Assembly: GCA_963921425.1 (NCBI GenBank)
Contig: OY992833.1
Coordinates: 15,975,738 to 16,039,737 of the forward strand
Reading direction: 5' to 3'
DNA length: 64,000 nt
DNA from: Dryas octopetala
Lineage: Eukaryota > Streptophyta > Magnoliopsida > Rosales > Rosaceae
The translations under genes were made by a program, and so were the position numbers. The notes under the pieces were generated by a model, which saw nothing but the letters and a program-made list of their open reading frames with translations, was not told where the DNA came from and made no database searches. Shown piece by piece: positions 1 through 12,300 of the stretch; within the stretch, counting starts at the first letter, position 1, and the number at the start of each line of letters is the position of its first letter.

Positions 1-376
1 AGATTTAAATTAAATTAAACAAAATTTAAAAAACAACCCACTAAATGAAAACCATACAATACAGTTTGAGATGAATAATATTAAGAATATATATAGCTAG
101 ATATAATAGTTACCATTGAAAATCTCATTTCCTTTTCCTCCAATATAACCGAAAAAAAAAAAAATCTGTTATAATCTATTAAACCTTAAAAAGGCAAAGA
201 AAAGCTGAGAGAGGAGAGGAAGGGAATGAGATCGAGATGCGGCAGGCAGAAAATGGTTGGGGTATATAGTCATGTAAAGCACAAATGATAAAAACTTGTA
301 CGAGCATTATGAAAGAGAGAATATATAGCTAAAAAATGAGGAACCTTGGGCCAAGTTTCTTCTCTTTTCATCATAA

Positions 377-379
<3 letters not shown>
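1..379. other. AT-rich non-coding DNA, no gene seen
   Basis: No open frame of note, and no terminal repeats seen. It is AT-rich intergenic sequence leading into a long CT microsatellite. Confidence 0.5.

Positions 380-441
<62 letters not shown>
380..441. repeat. (CT)n microsatellite
   Basis: About 30 uninterrupted CT dinucleotides, the longest CT tract in the window. Such tracts are common in plant 5' regions, but no gene follows here. Confidence 0.95.
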
Positions 442-444
<3 letters not shown>

Positions 445-649
445 CATTGCTTTTGCCACCACCTCCAGTTAATAATTAATCCAAAGTCCATATATAGATA
501 TAAACTATATACCTTTTGAGTTTTTCCAAAGTTAATTCAATAGATTGACAGAAGATGCTAGCTAGCTAGCTCAAATTGATTCTCTCTTTGTTAAATTCTT
601 TGGGTTCCTTTTATGCATGTGTACTTCTGCAGTTCCCTTCCTACAAACT

Positions 650-1297
650 TTTTTTTTTTTTTTTTTTTTAAATAAAGCATATTATTGCATTAAAACAGTC
701 AAAAAGGCAGAGAGAATACAAAATATGAGCCCAAAGGCTTACAAGAAAACAAAAACCCACAAAAGTGGAGCAGAAAAGCCCAAAGAAATTTCAAGATCTC
801 ATAACATCGGCATCGAGCAGATACTATAGCCATCAAACACAGTCAGAGAGGCACCGTAGGAATTAGCGAACTAGTCGCGTTTGGGTTCATGATCCTACCA
901 ACATCTCTAAGTCGAGGCTGACAATAGCGCAAAGTGGCAGATGTGGTAATAGTAACCGGTGGAAATATGATTGGTACCGGCGAAAATAGTGACTCCTTAA
1001 CACCTTGTGATGAGCGCCAGAGAAAACCTAAAAGCATCAAAACACAAAACAAACCAAATCTGAAAAACTCTCACGAAGAGAGGTGGAGAAACTCTCGCAA
1101 GGAGAGGTGGAAACACTCTCACTTATTAGGATGAGAGTATCCCAAAGGACAAAAATAAAAACACAGGAAAAGGAAAAGAAAAACAAAGGAGAGAGGGGCG
1201 AGGGGCGAGGGGAGGAACAGTCTGTGAGAACACAAGGGCCACCCCTCCCCCATGGAGAGGTTGAGGAGAAGAGAGTTTTTTCTTTTGGGGTGGCGGC
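650..1297 (-). mobile_element. LINE-like retroposon, minus orientation, with 15-bp TSD
   Basis: A poly-T run of about 20 (650-669) is the poly-A tail of an insertion on the minus strand. Immediately left is the 15-mer at 635-649 (CCCTTCCTACAAACT). Immediately right of the element, at 1298-1312, is the same 15-mer with one C/T change. A tail next to one copy of a 15-bp duplication is the signature of target-primed retroposition. On the minus strand the 3' end reads as a U-rich tail region like plant L1 3' UTRs. The other end is a C-rich leader. No reverse transcriptase is present, so this is either an internally deleted or 5'-truncated LINE, or a short non-autonomous retroposon. Small open frames inside it (to about 1325) are not credible genes. 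Confidence 0.6.
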
Positions 1298-2072
1298 CCC
1301 TTCCTATAAACTAAATGTGGCTTAGGTACTTTATTGTAAAGAGCATATATCCTGGCCTAGCCTCTTAAAATTCATTATGTTCATGAAAGGATATATTTTA
1401 TACATATATTAATTATCAAAATCTTGTTGGAAGAGCTATTTGATCACACACCCACTTAACCTCTGCACTTCCATACAAATATGGAGAAGGGCAAATAACA
1501 TTACTTGATCTAATGACATTGCATATTACATGTATATATATATATATGTAAATTTGGGCCGCGGCGGTCGCCCCTCCTCAAGGCCAGCCTTGAGAGCTAC
1601 TTTTTATTTGAAATTAAAAAAAAAAATTATAGGATAAGACATATACCTAAATCACTATAAGAAAAAACACGTACTTTTGAGCAACGAACCAGCTTCGTCG
1701 AGAATTTTGTCACCCAAACCATGACGCCCAAAGTCTTGGGCGACAAATCTATTATTTCCGTCGCCCAAAGATACATGGGGAGACGAACCAAACTCGTCTC
1801 CTGAGTTAACTTTGGGCGATGAAGTACATGGTAGTCGCCCAAAGCGACTTTAGGCAACGAACTTATGCCTTTGTCAGCTTATGCGACTTTGGGTGACGAA
1901 AATATTCGTCTCCCAAATATTTTCTTAATTATTAATTTTTTTTAATCCAAAACCTATATAATTGAACACAAATTAACACAAATTATAAGTTTTTTTATTT
2001 AATAAATTTTTATTAACACAAATTAGCAAAATTATAATTTCATACAAAGTAGTAATAACACTAATGATCAAT

Positions 2073-3583
2073 CTATTCTAAACCAGTAGCATCATCATCA
2101 TTCATATCTGACAGAGGTTGATGAGAAGATGGTGGTGGGACAAACCCAGGTATCGCCTTGGTCAATGCAGCATACAACGCCTTCTTCTCCGCTCTCTCAG
2201 CTCGTAAGTCCTCCTGCAACTTCTTCACTTGAGCGGACAATCCTGCGACGACTGCAGATGGCTGAGAAGAAGATGAAGATCGACGAAGACGAGAATCGAA
2301 CATCACGAATCCACCCATATCTCATGCCGCGTATTTCCTTAACGGGCCTAACACCCAATGAGTCTTTCATAATAAAGTCCGACATCGGGATCGGGTACTG
2401 GAATCGACTCCAACGGAGTACCCGGAGGGTACTGCTCAGCTAAGCTCTCCAAATATATTCTCGAGTTGGCCACCATCTCATCCTTCAAAATATTATATAT
2501 ACAAGTAACCAATTAGAAAAATAAATATAAAAAAATGTGAAAAAATTAAAATATAAAAAACTAACATGTTTTGCCTTGGTCGCATCACAACCGGGATGAA
2601 CATAGATATCCCCGAAAGTGTCTATCTCCGGGAATTGCGACCAACGCTGAAAAAGAAAATAATTTTGTCAAAGACCCAAACAATATTAAAGAATATATAT
2701 GTATTAAACTAAATAATGACGTACCCGACGTCGCGACTCCACTCGATATGAGATGGGCGTCGGACCACTATGATGGTTAAACGGCTTCCTTTTTCGGTTT
2801 CTGGCGTTGGCGACCGACTTCTTCTGTTAAATATTAAGCAAATTATAAATGTGTTAGTGTATGTATACAATAATAGAATAACAAAACAATAATCGATTTT
2901 TTAAAGTCTTAAAATGATAAAACGTACCAAAAACGACAGGCTCATGAAATGATCACACAAAAAACGCCACTGGTCAGACTGTTCTACCAACTCCATAGGG
3001 GGGTTCGCCAATGCCTCAACTGCCGAGGAAAATACCTTGAAATGCATGTGTAGTTCGTGCTTCCACTGCCTATAGGACTTGATGAGTAAATCTGTTATGT
3101 ACGTGATGGTGAGGGGATCATCCATCTGAATGTCAAAGTTAACCTGAAAAAAATATTAGATTATTATGAATGATCAAATTTATCGTTTTGAATTAATTAT
3201 TGAGCTATATACTCACTGAGATGGAGCGGATCACTTTGTGTTGAATCTTTGCCGGCAATTTTTTTCCAAGTGGTTGCAACCATGGCGCACTTGGCACGGA
3301 TAATAGCCCTCACATCGTGCGAGAACAAACTGTCAACGTTAGGATCTAACGGTCATCGGCCGTTTTGCACACACATGACTCGAATCCGCGCCCTAGTACT
3401 GTGCACGATCCGAGAGGACTTCAACCCATTACATGGTCCCCTCGTCGCAGTGGATGACGTCGCAGTAGATGAAGCGGAAGCGGTGACTTGACTAGAGCGG
3501 TGAGATCGACGGGCCCTCCGTGGCATAGAGGGGCTCCCAGTACTCGAGGATGGCTGAACTACATCATTGGGAGCTGACTCCAT
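2073..3583 (-). pseudogene. Ptta/En/Spm-type plant transposase-like gene (Transposase_24 family), decayed
   Basis: Read on the minus strand, successive exon-like pieces match the short second protein of plant CACTA elements. The pieces are a Ser/Arg-rich N-terminus starting MESAPNDVVQ (from 3583), an IRAKCAMVATTWKK-type segment (about 3230-3330), a block ending EQSDQWRFLCDHF (2930-3125), a basic KRKPFNHHSG segment (about 2730-2815), a WSQFPEIDTFGDIYVHPGCD segment (about 2570-2650), and a C-terminal coiled coil with KKLQEDLRAE (2073-2318). AT-rich introns separate them. The protein is thought to work with the TNPD-type transposase, but that is inference from the family. The frame is broken in the first exon (a stop near 3350, and the family-like sequence resumes in another frame) and again in the last part (near 2380-2390), so it is not functional as it stands. 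Confidence 0.65.
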
Positions 3584-4689
3584 CGCCTTCCACCTTATAA
3601 CTAAATTATATTTCTCAAACTAATTAATTTACATTTTGTAATTAAACTAAATTTTATATTTAAAAACTAACAAACTAACTAATCTACATACAAACTACCT
3701 AATAAATTTTATAATTAAAAAACATATAAAACTAACTAATTTTATATGAAAACTAATTTGTTATGTAGCATAAGAAAATATCAGCAAACTAATTTCCGGC
3801 CGTAAGAACAATGATTAGGATTAAACTAATTTATTCAACACTAATAAACAAATTTAAGAATAAAAAATTAAAAACACCAGCCAAATAACATTAAAGGAGC
3901 GATTGAGTCTTAAGTCTGACCTGAAAAATTTCCCTGGGTATTATTATTCCCCTGGTTACCTGCACTTGATCCCTCTGAAAAAAAGCTAAAGCTAATGAGC
4001 AGAAAACACATAAAACAGAAAAACAAAAAACACCCAAATAAAAAAATAAAAAAAACCCACCAAAAACCCACAATCGGGTGGGTTTGCTGCAGCTGGGTTC
4101 CGGTGGGGTTGCTGGTCGGGGTGGGGGTTGCTAGTGGGGATAGGAATGGGAATCGAGGGAGGCGGCAGGGAAAGGGGAATGAGAGAGAAAGAGGAAGCCG
4201 GGGAGAGTTTCAGGGAGAGAGAAAGAGGAGGGGGTGAGAGATCGGGTGAGAGAGTTTTGGGCGATTGGCGACGAGGGGAAGCGAGAGATGTAGCAGCGAA
4301 GCGACGGCAGGGCTGGGCGGGGATCGGCGGGGATTGGGGTTTCTGTGGGCTGGGGCTGGGCCTGGGGCTGGGGCTGGGGCTGGGCTGGGCGGGGTTGGGG
4401 CTGGGAGAGAAGATCAGAGAGATGAGAGAAAACAAAAGGAAGGAAAGAAAAGAAAGCTTTTTAAAAATTTCGAGAACCTTACGCGACGAAGAATTTTCGT
4501 CACCCAAAACGTTCTTGGGCGACGAACTAAGAATCTCCTCGCCTAAGAACAACTTGGGCGACGAACCTAAGTTCGTCGCCCAAACATTAAAATATATGGC
4601 GGGCTTTATGCCGCCTAATTTTTCAACTTTTGGGCGACGAAAAAAAAATTTCATCGCCCAAAAAAACGTTTCAATAAAATTTCATTTAC

Positions 4690-6350
4690 TCTTTCATTGA
4701 AATCTTGTCATTTCAATAATTGTGAAGACCACAACGTGATTACAACGATCAGAGCCGTTCATCATCTATGTTCATACTCAAAGATCATCCGTGCAAAAAA
4801 TTAGTCCAATTGGAGTTCATCTACCCGTTCGATTATTATTATAAGAACCACGATCGTTCATACACCCAAAACGCCAAACCTAACTTCTACATCTCCGATT
4901 GAGATAATTTTTTGCATGGATGATCTTTGAGTAGGGCACTAAGAAATGATCGGTTCAGATCGTTCAAACCACAATAGAAAAGTGAGCTTCTACATACATA
5001 TACACTTGAAGAATATAATTCTATTAGCTTTTTGTTGAAACTTTGTCGATTCAACAATTGTGAAGACTACAATGTGATTTCAACGATCTGAGCCATTCAT
5101 TTTATTCGTTTATACTCAAAGATCATCTCTGTTAAAAATCGGTCAAATCGGAATTCATCCACTCGTTCGATTAGTATTAGAAAATTCACAATCGTTCTTA
5201 AGTTCAAGCACCGTTACCTAACTTTTACACATCTCCGATTTAGTTAATTTTTTGCAAGGATGATCTTAAAGTGGGGAACTAAAAAATGAACAGTTCGGAT
5301 CGTTGAAAATACGATCGCATCTTATACGATTACATACATAAAATTATACACAAAAAGGCAATGAGATTTTGGGCGACGAACTGCACATTTCATCGCCTAA
5401 GATCACTTTGGGAGACACATACTAATATTCCCCGCCTCAAGTAACCTAGGGCGATGAACCATTTCCTTGCCCAAAGTTATTTTAGGCGAGGAATGTTATT
5501 TTTTAGCGAGGAAATGGTTCTTCGCCCAAACCTTTATTAGTAGGCAATGATCGTTCATGCGTTCGAACTCCGATACTTAACTTTTACATCTCTAATTAAG
5601 CTAATTTTTTGCATAGATGATCTTTGAGTGAGAAACTAGTAAATGAACAATTCGGATCATTGAAAACAGGACCGATATTTGAGATTCTATATATAAAAGA
5701 ACGGTTTATACATTTGAAGAATAAAATTATATTAACTCTTTCATTAAAATCTTGTCGTTTCAATAATTATGAAGAGCACAACGAGATTACAACGATCAGA
5801 GCCGTTCATCATCTATGTTCATACTCAAAGATCATCCCTGCAAAAAATCGGTCAAATCGGAGTTCATATACCCGTTCAATTATTATTATAAGAATCACGA
5901 TCGTTTATACACCCTAAACGCCAAACCTAACTTCTACATCTCCGATTGAGATAATTTTTTGCATGGATGATTTTTGAGTGGGGCACTAAGAAATGATCTG
6001 TTCAGATCGTTAAAAACACAATAGAAAAGTGAACTTCTACATACAAATACACTTGAAGAGTATAATTCTATTAGCTTTTTCGTTGAAACTTTGTCGATTC
6101 AACAATTGTGAAGATTACAATGTGATTTCAACAATCGGAGCTGTTCATTTTATTCGTTTATACTAAAAGATCATCCCTGCAAAAAAATCGGCCAAATCGG
6201 AATTCATCTACTCGATCGATCAGTATTAGAAAATTCACGATCGTTCATAAATTCGAGCACCGTTACGTAACTTTTACATCTCCGATTAAGCTAATTATTT
6301 GCAATGATGATCATTGAGTGAGGAATTAAAAATTGAACGGTTTGGATTAA
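4690..6350. repeat. Long internal tandem repeats of the CACTA element
   Basis: A unit of several hundred bases recurs in partial form, starting near 4700, 5030, 5560, 5740 and 6075. Each copy carries the phrases CAACGATC..GAGCCGTTCAT, CAAAGATCATC, CTAACTTCTACATCTCCGATT and TTTTTTGCATGGATGATC. The copies diverge by point changes and small indels. One TTTGGGCGACGAA block (5365-5545) lies between them. No coding potential is seen. They look like amplified subterminal sequence. Confidence 0.75.
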
Positions 6351-6873
6351 TGGAAACACGATCGCATTAAATGAATATAACTTACATAAAATTGTACAAA
6401 AAAAAAAACAATGAGACTTTGGGCAAGGAATATGCATGTTCCTCGCCCATACATTGGGCGACGAATACGTAAGTTCCTCGCCCAAAGTGACTTTGGGTGA
6501 CGAATAGGAAACTTCCTCGCTTAAAATAACTTTGGGCGACGAAATATTTCGTCGCTCAAAATCATTTTAGGCGAGGAAGGTTTCTGTTCGTCGCCCAAAG
6601 TGACTTTGGGCGAGGAACTTACGTATTCGTCGCCTGATGTATGGATCAACTATCGTTTTGGCGCGTGATTTGAGGCGACGACAGTATCTTTAGGCGAGGA
6701 AAAGTATATTCGTCGCCAAAAGTTACCTTGGGCAACGAAAATATTCGTTACTCAAAACTGGATGGGATTAGGCGACAAAGTTTCTGGTTCGTCGCCCAAA
6801 GTTTTTTTGGGTGACGAATTTTAGTTCATCTCCCAAAGTTTCGTCGCCCAAATATATTTTTCTTGTAGTGAAT

Positions 6874-7880
6874 ATTCTTTTGTTAGAAAGTTAAGACAGT
6901 TTGATAACTTAATTGTTTATATTATGAGAGTATGAATCTAAATTATTGATTGGGTTTTGTTTTTTTTTTTTTTCCTCAATGTGTGGTTTAAGTTTTCAAG
7001 AAATTATTTTGTATAATTATAAAACGGTTATGTAGTATAATCAATTCACATATTTTAATGTGGGTATTGGTTATTAATATTAGAGATAATTAGGTTTGAA
7101 TTCTTTAGAAAAACATTTTTCAGATGGAGAGCGGGGGTGTTTTAAAATTTATAAGAAAATTCTTTTAATTCATAATAAAGTCTTTTAATTTATAAGAAAT
7201 TTTTTTAATTCATAATAAAGTTTTTCCCCGATTTGAAGAGTATTTTCCCTCCTATGGTATAGAATGAGCTTTATAGAGGTTGCATATTAGGTTTTAACTT
7301 CAGAATTTTGGGTGGAGCCCAAAATTTCGGAGCTGAAACCTAACATAAAGTTGTTAAAGAAGAAAAATAAAAGGACTTGATTAAAAACCCTAAATCACTA
7401 CCAGTCATAATCTAAGAAAGACTTATAAAATAGACTGGAGTCTAAGTCTCCCTTAATATTATATTCCAAAAATTTAAACTCGTTGTCTATCCATATATCA
7501 GAACACATAAATTAATAACACTACATGACAATATTACAATGATATAACACAACATATTCAAATTTCCAGTCTAGAAATAAAATATTTTATTACCAAATAG
7601 TGCTATTACATCAATATATGTTCCATCAGTCTAGCATTTCACTTTCACACTTTTTTACTTCAAATCTAGCATTTCCATCAGTCTAGCATTTCACCGTACG
7701 TGCAAATCTTATCTCCCTTTGTTGCAATGCAGTTATACCACTATTCTCATAAATAAATAAAATAAAAAATAAATATTTGTCTAAGTTACATGCAGTGCCG
7801 GAGTCCATTTTAAATGTTGTCCTCAATTATTTTAAATTGGTCTAGTAATATTTATAGGCTTTTTACTCATTTGAATTTGG
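6874..7880. other. Intergenic DNA with an interspersed-repeat fragment
   Basis: No gene seen. The stretch 7240-7370 (GGTATAGAATGAGSTTTRT and following) is similar to 62625-62710, so it belongs to a dispersed repeat family whose ends I could not find. CTAGCATTTC recurs at 7630-7695. Confidence 0.45.
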
Positions 7881-7884
7881 ACAT

Positions 7885-8215
7885 GATCTCATTTCATTAC
7901 TTTAAAACCAAAAAATTTGTGTCAATTTACCATCTAAATTAAAAATTTGTTACAATATACCACTTCTGGCTCATTTTGTATAGATTTTATTAAAATAAGG
8001 GTGTTTTGGTTTTTACAAGTTTTTATTGTTAGAAGAAAAAAAATTTTTTTTTTACACTCTACCTACTTTGACAAAAAAGAAATTGATTTGAAAAGACCAA
8101 AGCACTGTTCTTTTCACTAGAAGTTTAGATGTAATGAGCCCAAGGTGGTATATTGCAACAATTTTAAATTTAGGTTGTAAATTGATGCAATTTTTTTAGG
8201 TGGTGATGTGAGCCA
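7885..8215. mobile_element. Small TIR element (MITE-like), ends approximate
   Basis: The sequence around 7920-7975 (GTCAATTTACCATCTAAATT, ACAATATACCACTTCTGGCT) reappears inverted at about 8125-8190. This gives arms of at least 55 bp around a 150-bp centre that includes an A/T tract. Neither the ends nor the TSD could be fixed, so the superfamily is open. There is no coding content. Confidence 0.5.
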
Positions 8216-8259
8216 AAGTTCAGTTAGGTAAAGTGTAATAAAGCCATATTTATACTATC

Positions 8260-8764
8260 GGGTTAATTCCAGCAGTGCTCCCCCAACTATTTCACGAGTA
8301 ACACTGAGGTCCATCAAGTATTTTTTTAATTTCTAAGATCCTTGAATTTTTCCATGAGTGACACTTTAATTGGTCTATTCCTTTAAAACAATTAAATTTT
8401 CCATCAATATATAAGAGGGCTTTTTTTTTTTTTTTTTCAGCAGTGGCCCTTGAACTATTGTACGAGTGACACTTTGGTCCTGTAATTAATTTTTAGGGTC
8501 CTCAAACTTTTCCATTTGTCTCATTTTGGTCCATTATGATCATTTTTGTTAGTATTTCGTGTAATTGCTAACATGACAATTGTGGGTCCCACAAATAAAT
8601 GCCTACATGGATAAAAGCATAATAAAAATATATTAAACTTTAAAAATTAATATTAAAAAACAATAAAAATTATAAAATAACACCACCATCCTATCTCCCT
8701 CCCACCAACCACCTACCCATTCTGCCTCCGGCTCTACCACTGGTGAACCCTCCCTTTCCATCCT

Positions 8765-8804
<40 letters not shown>

Positions 8805-9300
8805 CCCTCTCCCAATTATATCGCTCTAAGTTTCATAAGTTGGTTTTTAGTTTTTATTTTTTATTTTTGTTTTTTTATTTTGTTATATCATTTTATTTTA
8901 ATATTACCCTTTTAAATTTTAAATTTTTATCATGCTTTTATCCATGTAATTAAGCATTTAATTGTGGTGCCCACAATTGCCATTTTAGCAATTTAAACAA
9001 ATAAAATACTAAAAATAGTGATAGAAATGGACTAAAGTAAGATAAATGAAAAATTTTGAGGACCCTAAAAATTTAAAAAAATGAATAGAAGGACCAAAGT
9101 GTCACTTGTAGAATAGTTAAAGGACTACTGCTAGAAAAAAAACTTTTATATATTGACAGAATATTTAACGGTTTTGATGGAATGGACCCAAGTGTCACTT
9201 GTGAAAAAATTCGAGAACCTTAGAAATTAAAATAATACTTGAAGGACCAAAGTGTCACTCGTGGAATAGTTGAGCCGGGGACCATTGCTAGAATTAGCCC
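8260..9300. mobile_element. Mutator-type foldback element (MULE MITE), 1.04 kb
   Basis: The element begins GGGTTAATTCCAGCAGTGCT, and its right end is the inverted counterpart (ends AGAATTAGCCC). The arms run inward for several hundred bases with repeated CGAGTGACACTTTGGTCC-like motifs, so the element can fold back almost entirely. Flanking 10-mers are TTATACTATC (8250-8259) and TTATAATATC (9301-9310), a 9/10 match. That TSD length and the long arms fit the Mutator superfamily. A C/T-rich centre with a (CT)n tract lies near 8700-8800. No open frame of note. Confidence 0.75.
8769..8799. repeat. (CT)n microsatellite
   Basis: Uninterrupted CT repeat in the centre of the foldback element at 8260-9300. 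Confidence 0.9.
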
Positions 9301-9310
9301 TTATAATATC

Positions 9311-12300
9311 TATAGTTTGATTCAGTTTGTAATAAAAAATTCAACTCCATACGTATAATTGTTTTAAGAAATGTTGACGTGGCAGTCTGTAAAAAGAATT
9401 TGCGTGAAAATTAGAACAAACCACAAAGGACTAAATGCATAATATTGGGCAAAACTACAAACCAAAAGTGTAATTTGCATGCCTCTCTTGTGCTGTCACA
9501 TCATCACTCAGTTAAATATTAACGAAGTTGAAGTTTTGTCTTTAATTACAAACTAAACCAAACATGAAGGATACAATTACAACATTTTAAAATATAGGGA
9601 CTTAAGTGGAAACTAGGCCAAACTAGAAGGACCAAAATGTAATTTAGCCCTTGTTTTTTTTTTTTTTTTTTTGCACATTTGAGGCAAACCTTCAGTCTCG
9701 ATTGATTGTATCCTAACATGCACTTAGCTTTCACGCACCAACGTACTTGGTTTTTATCTGGGATAGAGGGGATTCGAATTTGTCCAACAATGAAGATAAA
9801 GAACGCTATATCAATAATTAGTTGATAGCTGCTTGAAACAAAAAATGACCATCTTTCCTTCTCTCTCGTCTATTAGCCTCAGCACACACAATAGCATAAG
9901 ATGCGAACACATAAGTGATAGATGAATCCTAAAAGGCCACAGGAGGAAGAAGAGGATTGAATGATTCAAATTTCTTGTTGTCCTTTGGAAAATCTGTAGA
10001 TGTAGACTTCACCATGATAAAGAAAACAGCAGAAAAAGCAACCAAATCCGCAAACACGCAAAAGTTCCAGTACCGAGGGATCAGAAGGGATATGCGAGCC
10101 CTCGGTGGAAGTAGCAGTCACGACGAACATGAAGTAACAAATCAAGAACGCAAAGCAACAAAGTACGTAGCAAACACAAACCCAAAAACAGAGTCACAAA
10201 CCAAGGGAAAATAATTCCCGTAAACACACAAACACAAGATTTTCAAGAAAACTCTTGAAAACCAAAGAACAAGGATCAAGGAAACCCTAAAACACCACTG
10301 AATTCCTAAGAGAGTGAAATAGGAATTTGGATGGGTCTGATATCATGCCAAAACCATATTTTAGGGTAAAAATTTCATAATAATTTTGTTCATCCCACAA
10401 GGAGATAATTACAGTAATTCACTAATTCCTATACTTTTTATATTTTACAAATATTTCCCCAACTAATAATGGGCATGAAAATGTGTTTTAGGCTAATTTT
10501 TTCGATGAAAAATGGGCCTACATAAAAAAAATAAATAAATAAATTGGGGTCCTGTACCATGCACTACTTGCACATGGCTAGGGTCGGCCCGGTCCTCTAA
10601 TAAAGACGGTAGAATCTGATATGTTGTGTTTGATTAGCGATTCAACCTTCAAAAGCTACTCACATTGTTTTACTTTAAGCACGAGTAATCATGTACTATA
10701 TACATCCTTGGCTGGCCTACTAAAAATTGATCAAAGATTGATTGTAGACCTCATGACCTCACTAACCGGCCCTTATTTAATTTGACAGTTAAAATGACAT
10801 GCTTTAATTTGCTGGATATGGAGATCTATAAAAAAATCAATTTCTGGGTTTCTTGTGGTTGAACATTTTTTTGGGTTGTTGGGCAAAAGATTAAAAAAAA
10901 TTTTGTGGATTCAAAGAGAAGATGAGGCTCCAATAATTGCTGATATGGACTTGCTTTACTTGTGTCATGTCAAATCATGACATTCCAATATTTTGCAATC
11001 ATAAAAGCTGTGCAGGTGAAGGTTTGTTTGCTCTTTACTTTCTTGCTCAAAAGGTTTGAAAATTACGACTCAGCGTTTTAAATGTTTGTATCTGGCTAGA
11101 AAGGGACCTTGTCTACCAACTGCTTGAGGCATTTGGGAAAATTATTGCAGAAACTTTGGTCATATTGAAGGTTTGTGAGGGGAGGGTATACCCCATATGG
11201 TAATTAAAATGAAAGGCAGTTCATTGGAATCAATTTTTGAGAGATGAAAACAAGATGAGAGAAATGGACAAAAACATATATATATGAGATTTATTGTGCA
11301 GGTAAATTGTGAATTTGAATCAGATTTATTGATTAAGTTGACTATTAACTGAATATGTGGATAAGTTGACTCTTAACTAAATATGTGGATAAGTTGATTC
11401 TTAACTGAATGTGTAGTCCAAATTTACGGAATGATAAGAAAACATTATGGCATGTTTTGGAGTCCATGTTTTAGGCAAAGTCAAATATGGATGCAAAGAT
11501 TTTATGTTATATTAGAACATCCAAACTTATCCCTATTTGGTTAATTCATGAAAAGCCCTGGTAATTAAGACAGTACTTCCAAGTTATAACAAGAAAATAT
11601 GCAATTACAGACCCAATTAATCAAGTCAAACCCATGAGTATTAGCATGTAGTAGGGGCAGCAGCTCCAAAGGTAATTGCCTGGTGAACAAGTCATATCCA
11701 TATGCTAGTTATGGTGCCATATGCATCTTTGACCTAGATATTGTTTGGACCTATTTTTTGCATTATCAGTGTTTGGGCCAGGAATGAAATATTATTGTTC
11801 CAATCTTTGTTATATATGGCCCAATAAATGAAAGAAACTGTCAAACCAGAACATGTTGAGAAAAGAAATAGGCCGGAATAACATTGAAACCCGAAAAGCC
11901 AAGCAGGTCGAGCCTAGCATTTGGATCAAATCAAGGAAATAAGTCCAATTGGGACAAGCAATCGAAGAGTCATAACTCTTCAAGATCCTTTCCCATTACA
12001 ACTCTTCAGAAGAATCAAGACTCTTGGGATTCAAGGCACCCACTAGGGTTTGATCACTATAAATATAAGCCTTGTATCACCACAAACGACACGAAAAATC
12101 CCCCAGAAAAAATCCAAGAAATTCAAGAGCATTAAGCCTCCAAACTTTCATAGGTTGTTATTATGTTCAATTCAATTTTCAGTTTTTAGGCAAAGTTTTT
12201 GAGAAAATCTCATGGTTTCTTTCAAGAACTTAAGATCAAAATCTTTATGTTCTTCGGTTTTATTGGAATTAATGCAAGTATGGTAGTTTAATCCGCATAT

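Larger units (their letters stand above)
1653..6870. mobile_element. CACTA (En/Spm) transposon, 5.2 kb, TSD AAT
   Basis: The left end reads CACTATAAGAAAAA. The right end is TTTTTCTTGTAGTG, the inverted complement with one mismatch over 14 bases. The 3-bp flanks AAT (1650-1652) and AAT (6871-6873) match exactly, as expected for CACTA insertion. Both subterminal regions (about 1670-1910, 4490-4665 and 5365-6850) are packed with direct and inverted copies of a TTTGGGCGACGAA unit, the usual TNPA-binding arrangement in this superfamily. Between them lie a decayed Ptta/En/Spm-type gene on the minus strand (2073-3583), a C/T-rich leader and large internal repeats (4690-6350). No DDE (TNPD/Transposase_21) gene is present, so the copy is non-autonomous. 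Confidence 0.9.

Noticed and set aside
4128-4700. Gly/Glu-rich plus-strand frame and Pro/Ser-rich minus-strand frame
   Set aside because: Low-complexity leader of the CACTA element. Both strands are open only because of biased composition.
9957-10214. Frame with YRGIRR, recalling the AP2/ERF domain start
   Set aside because: Only six residues match, and the conserved WGKWAAEIRD part that should follow is absent.
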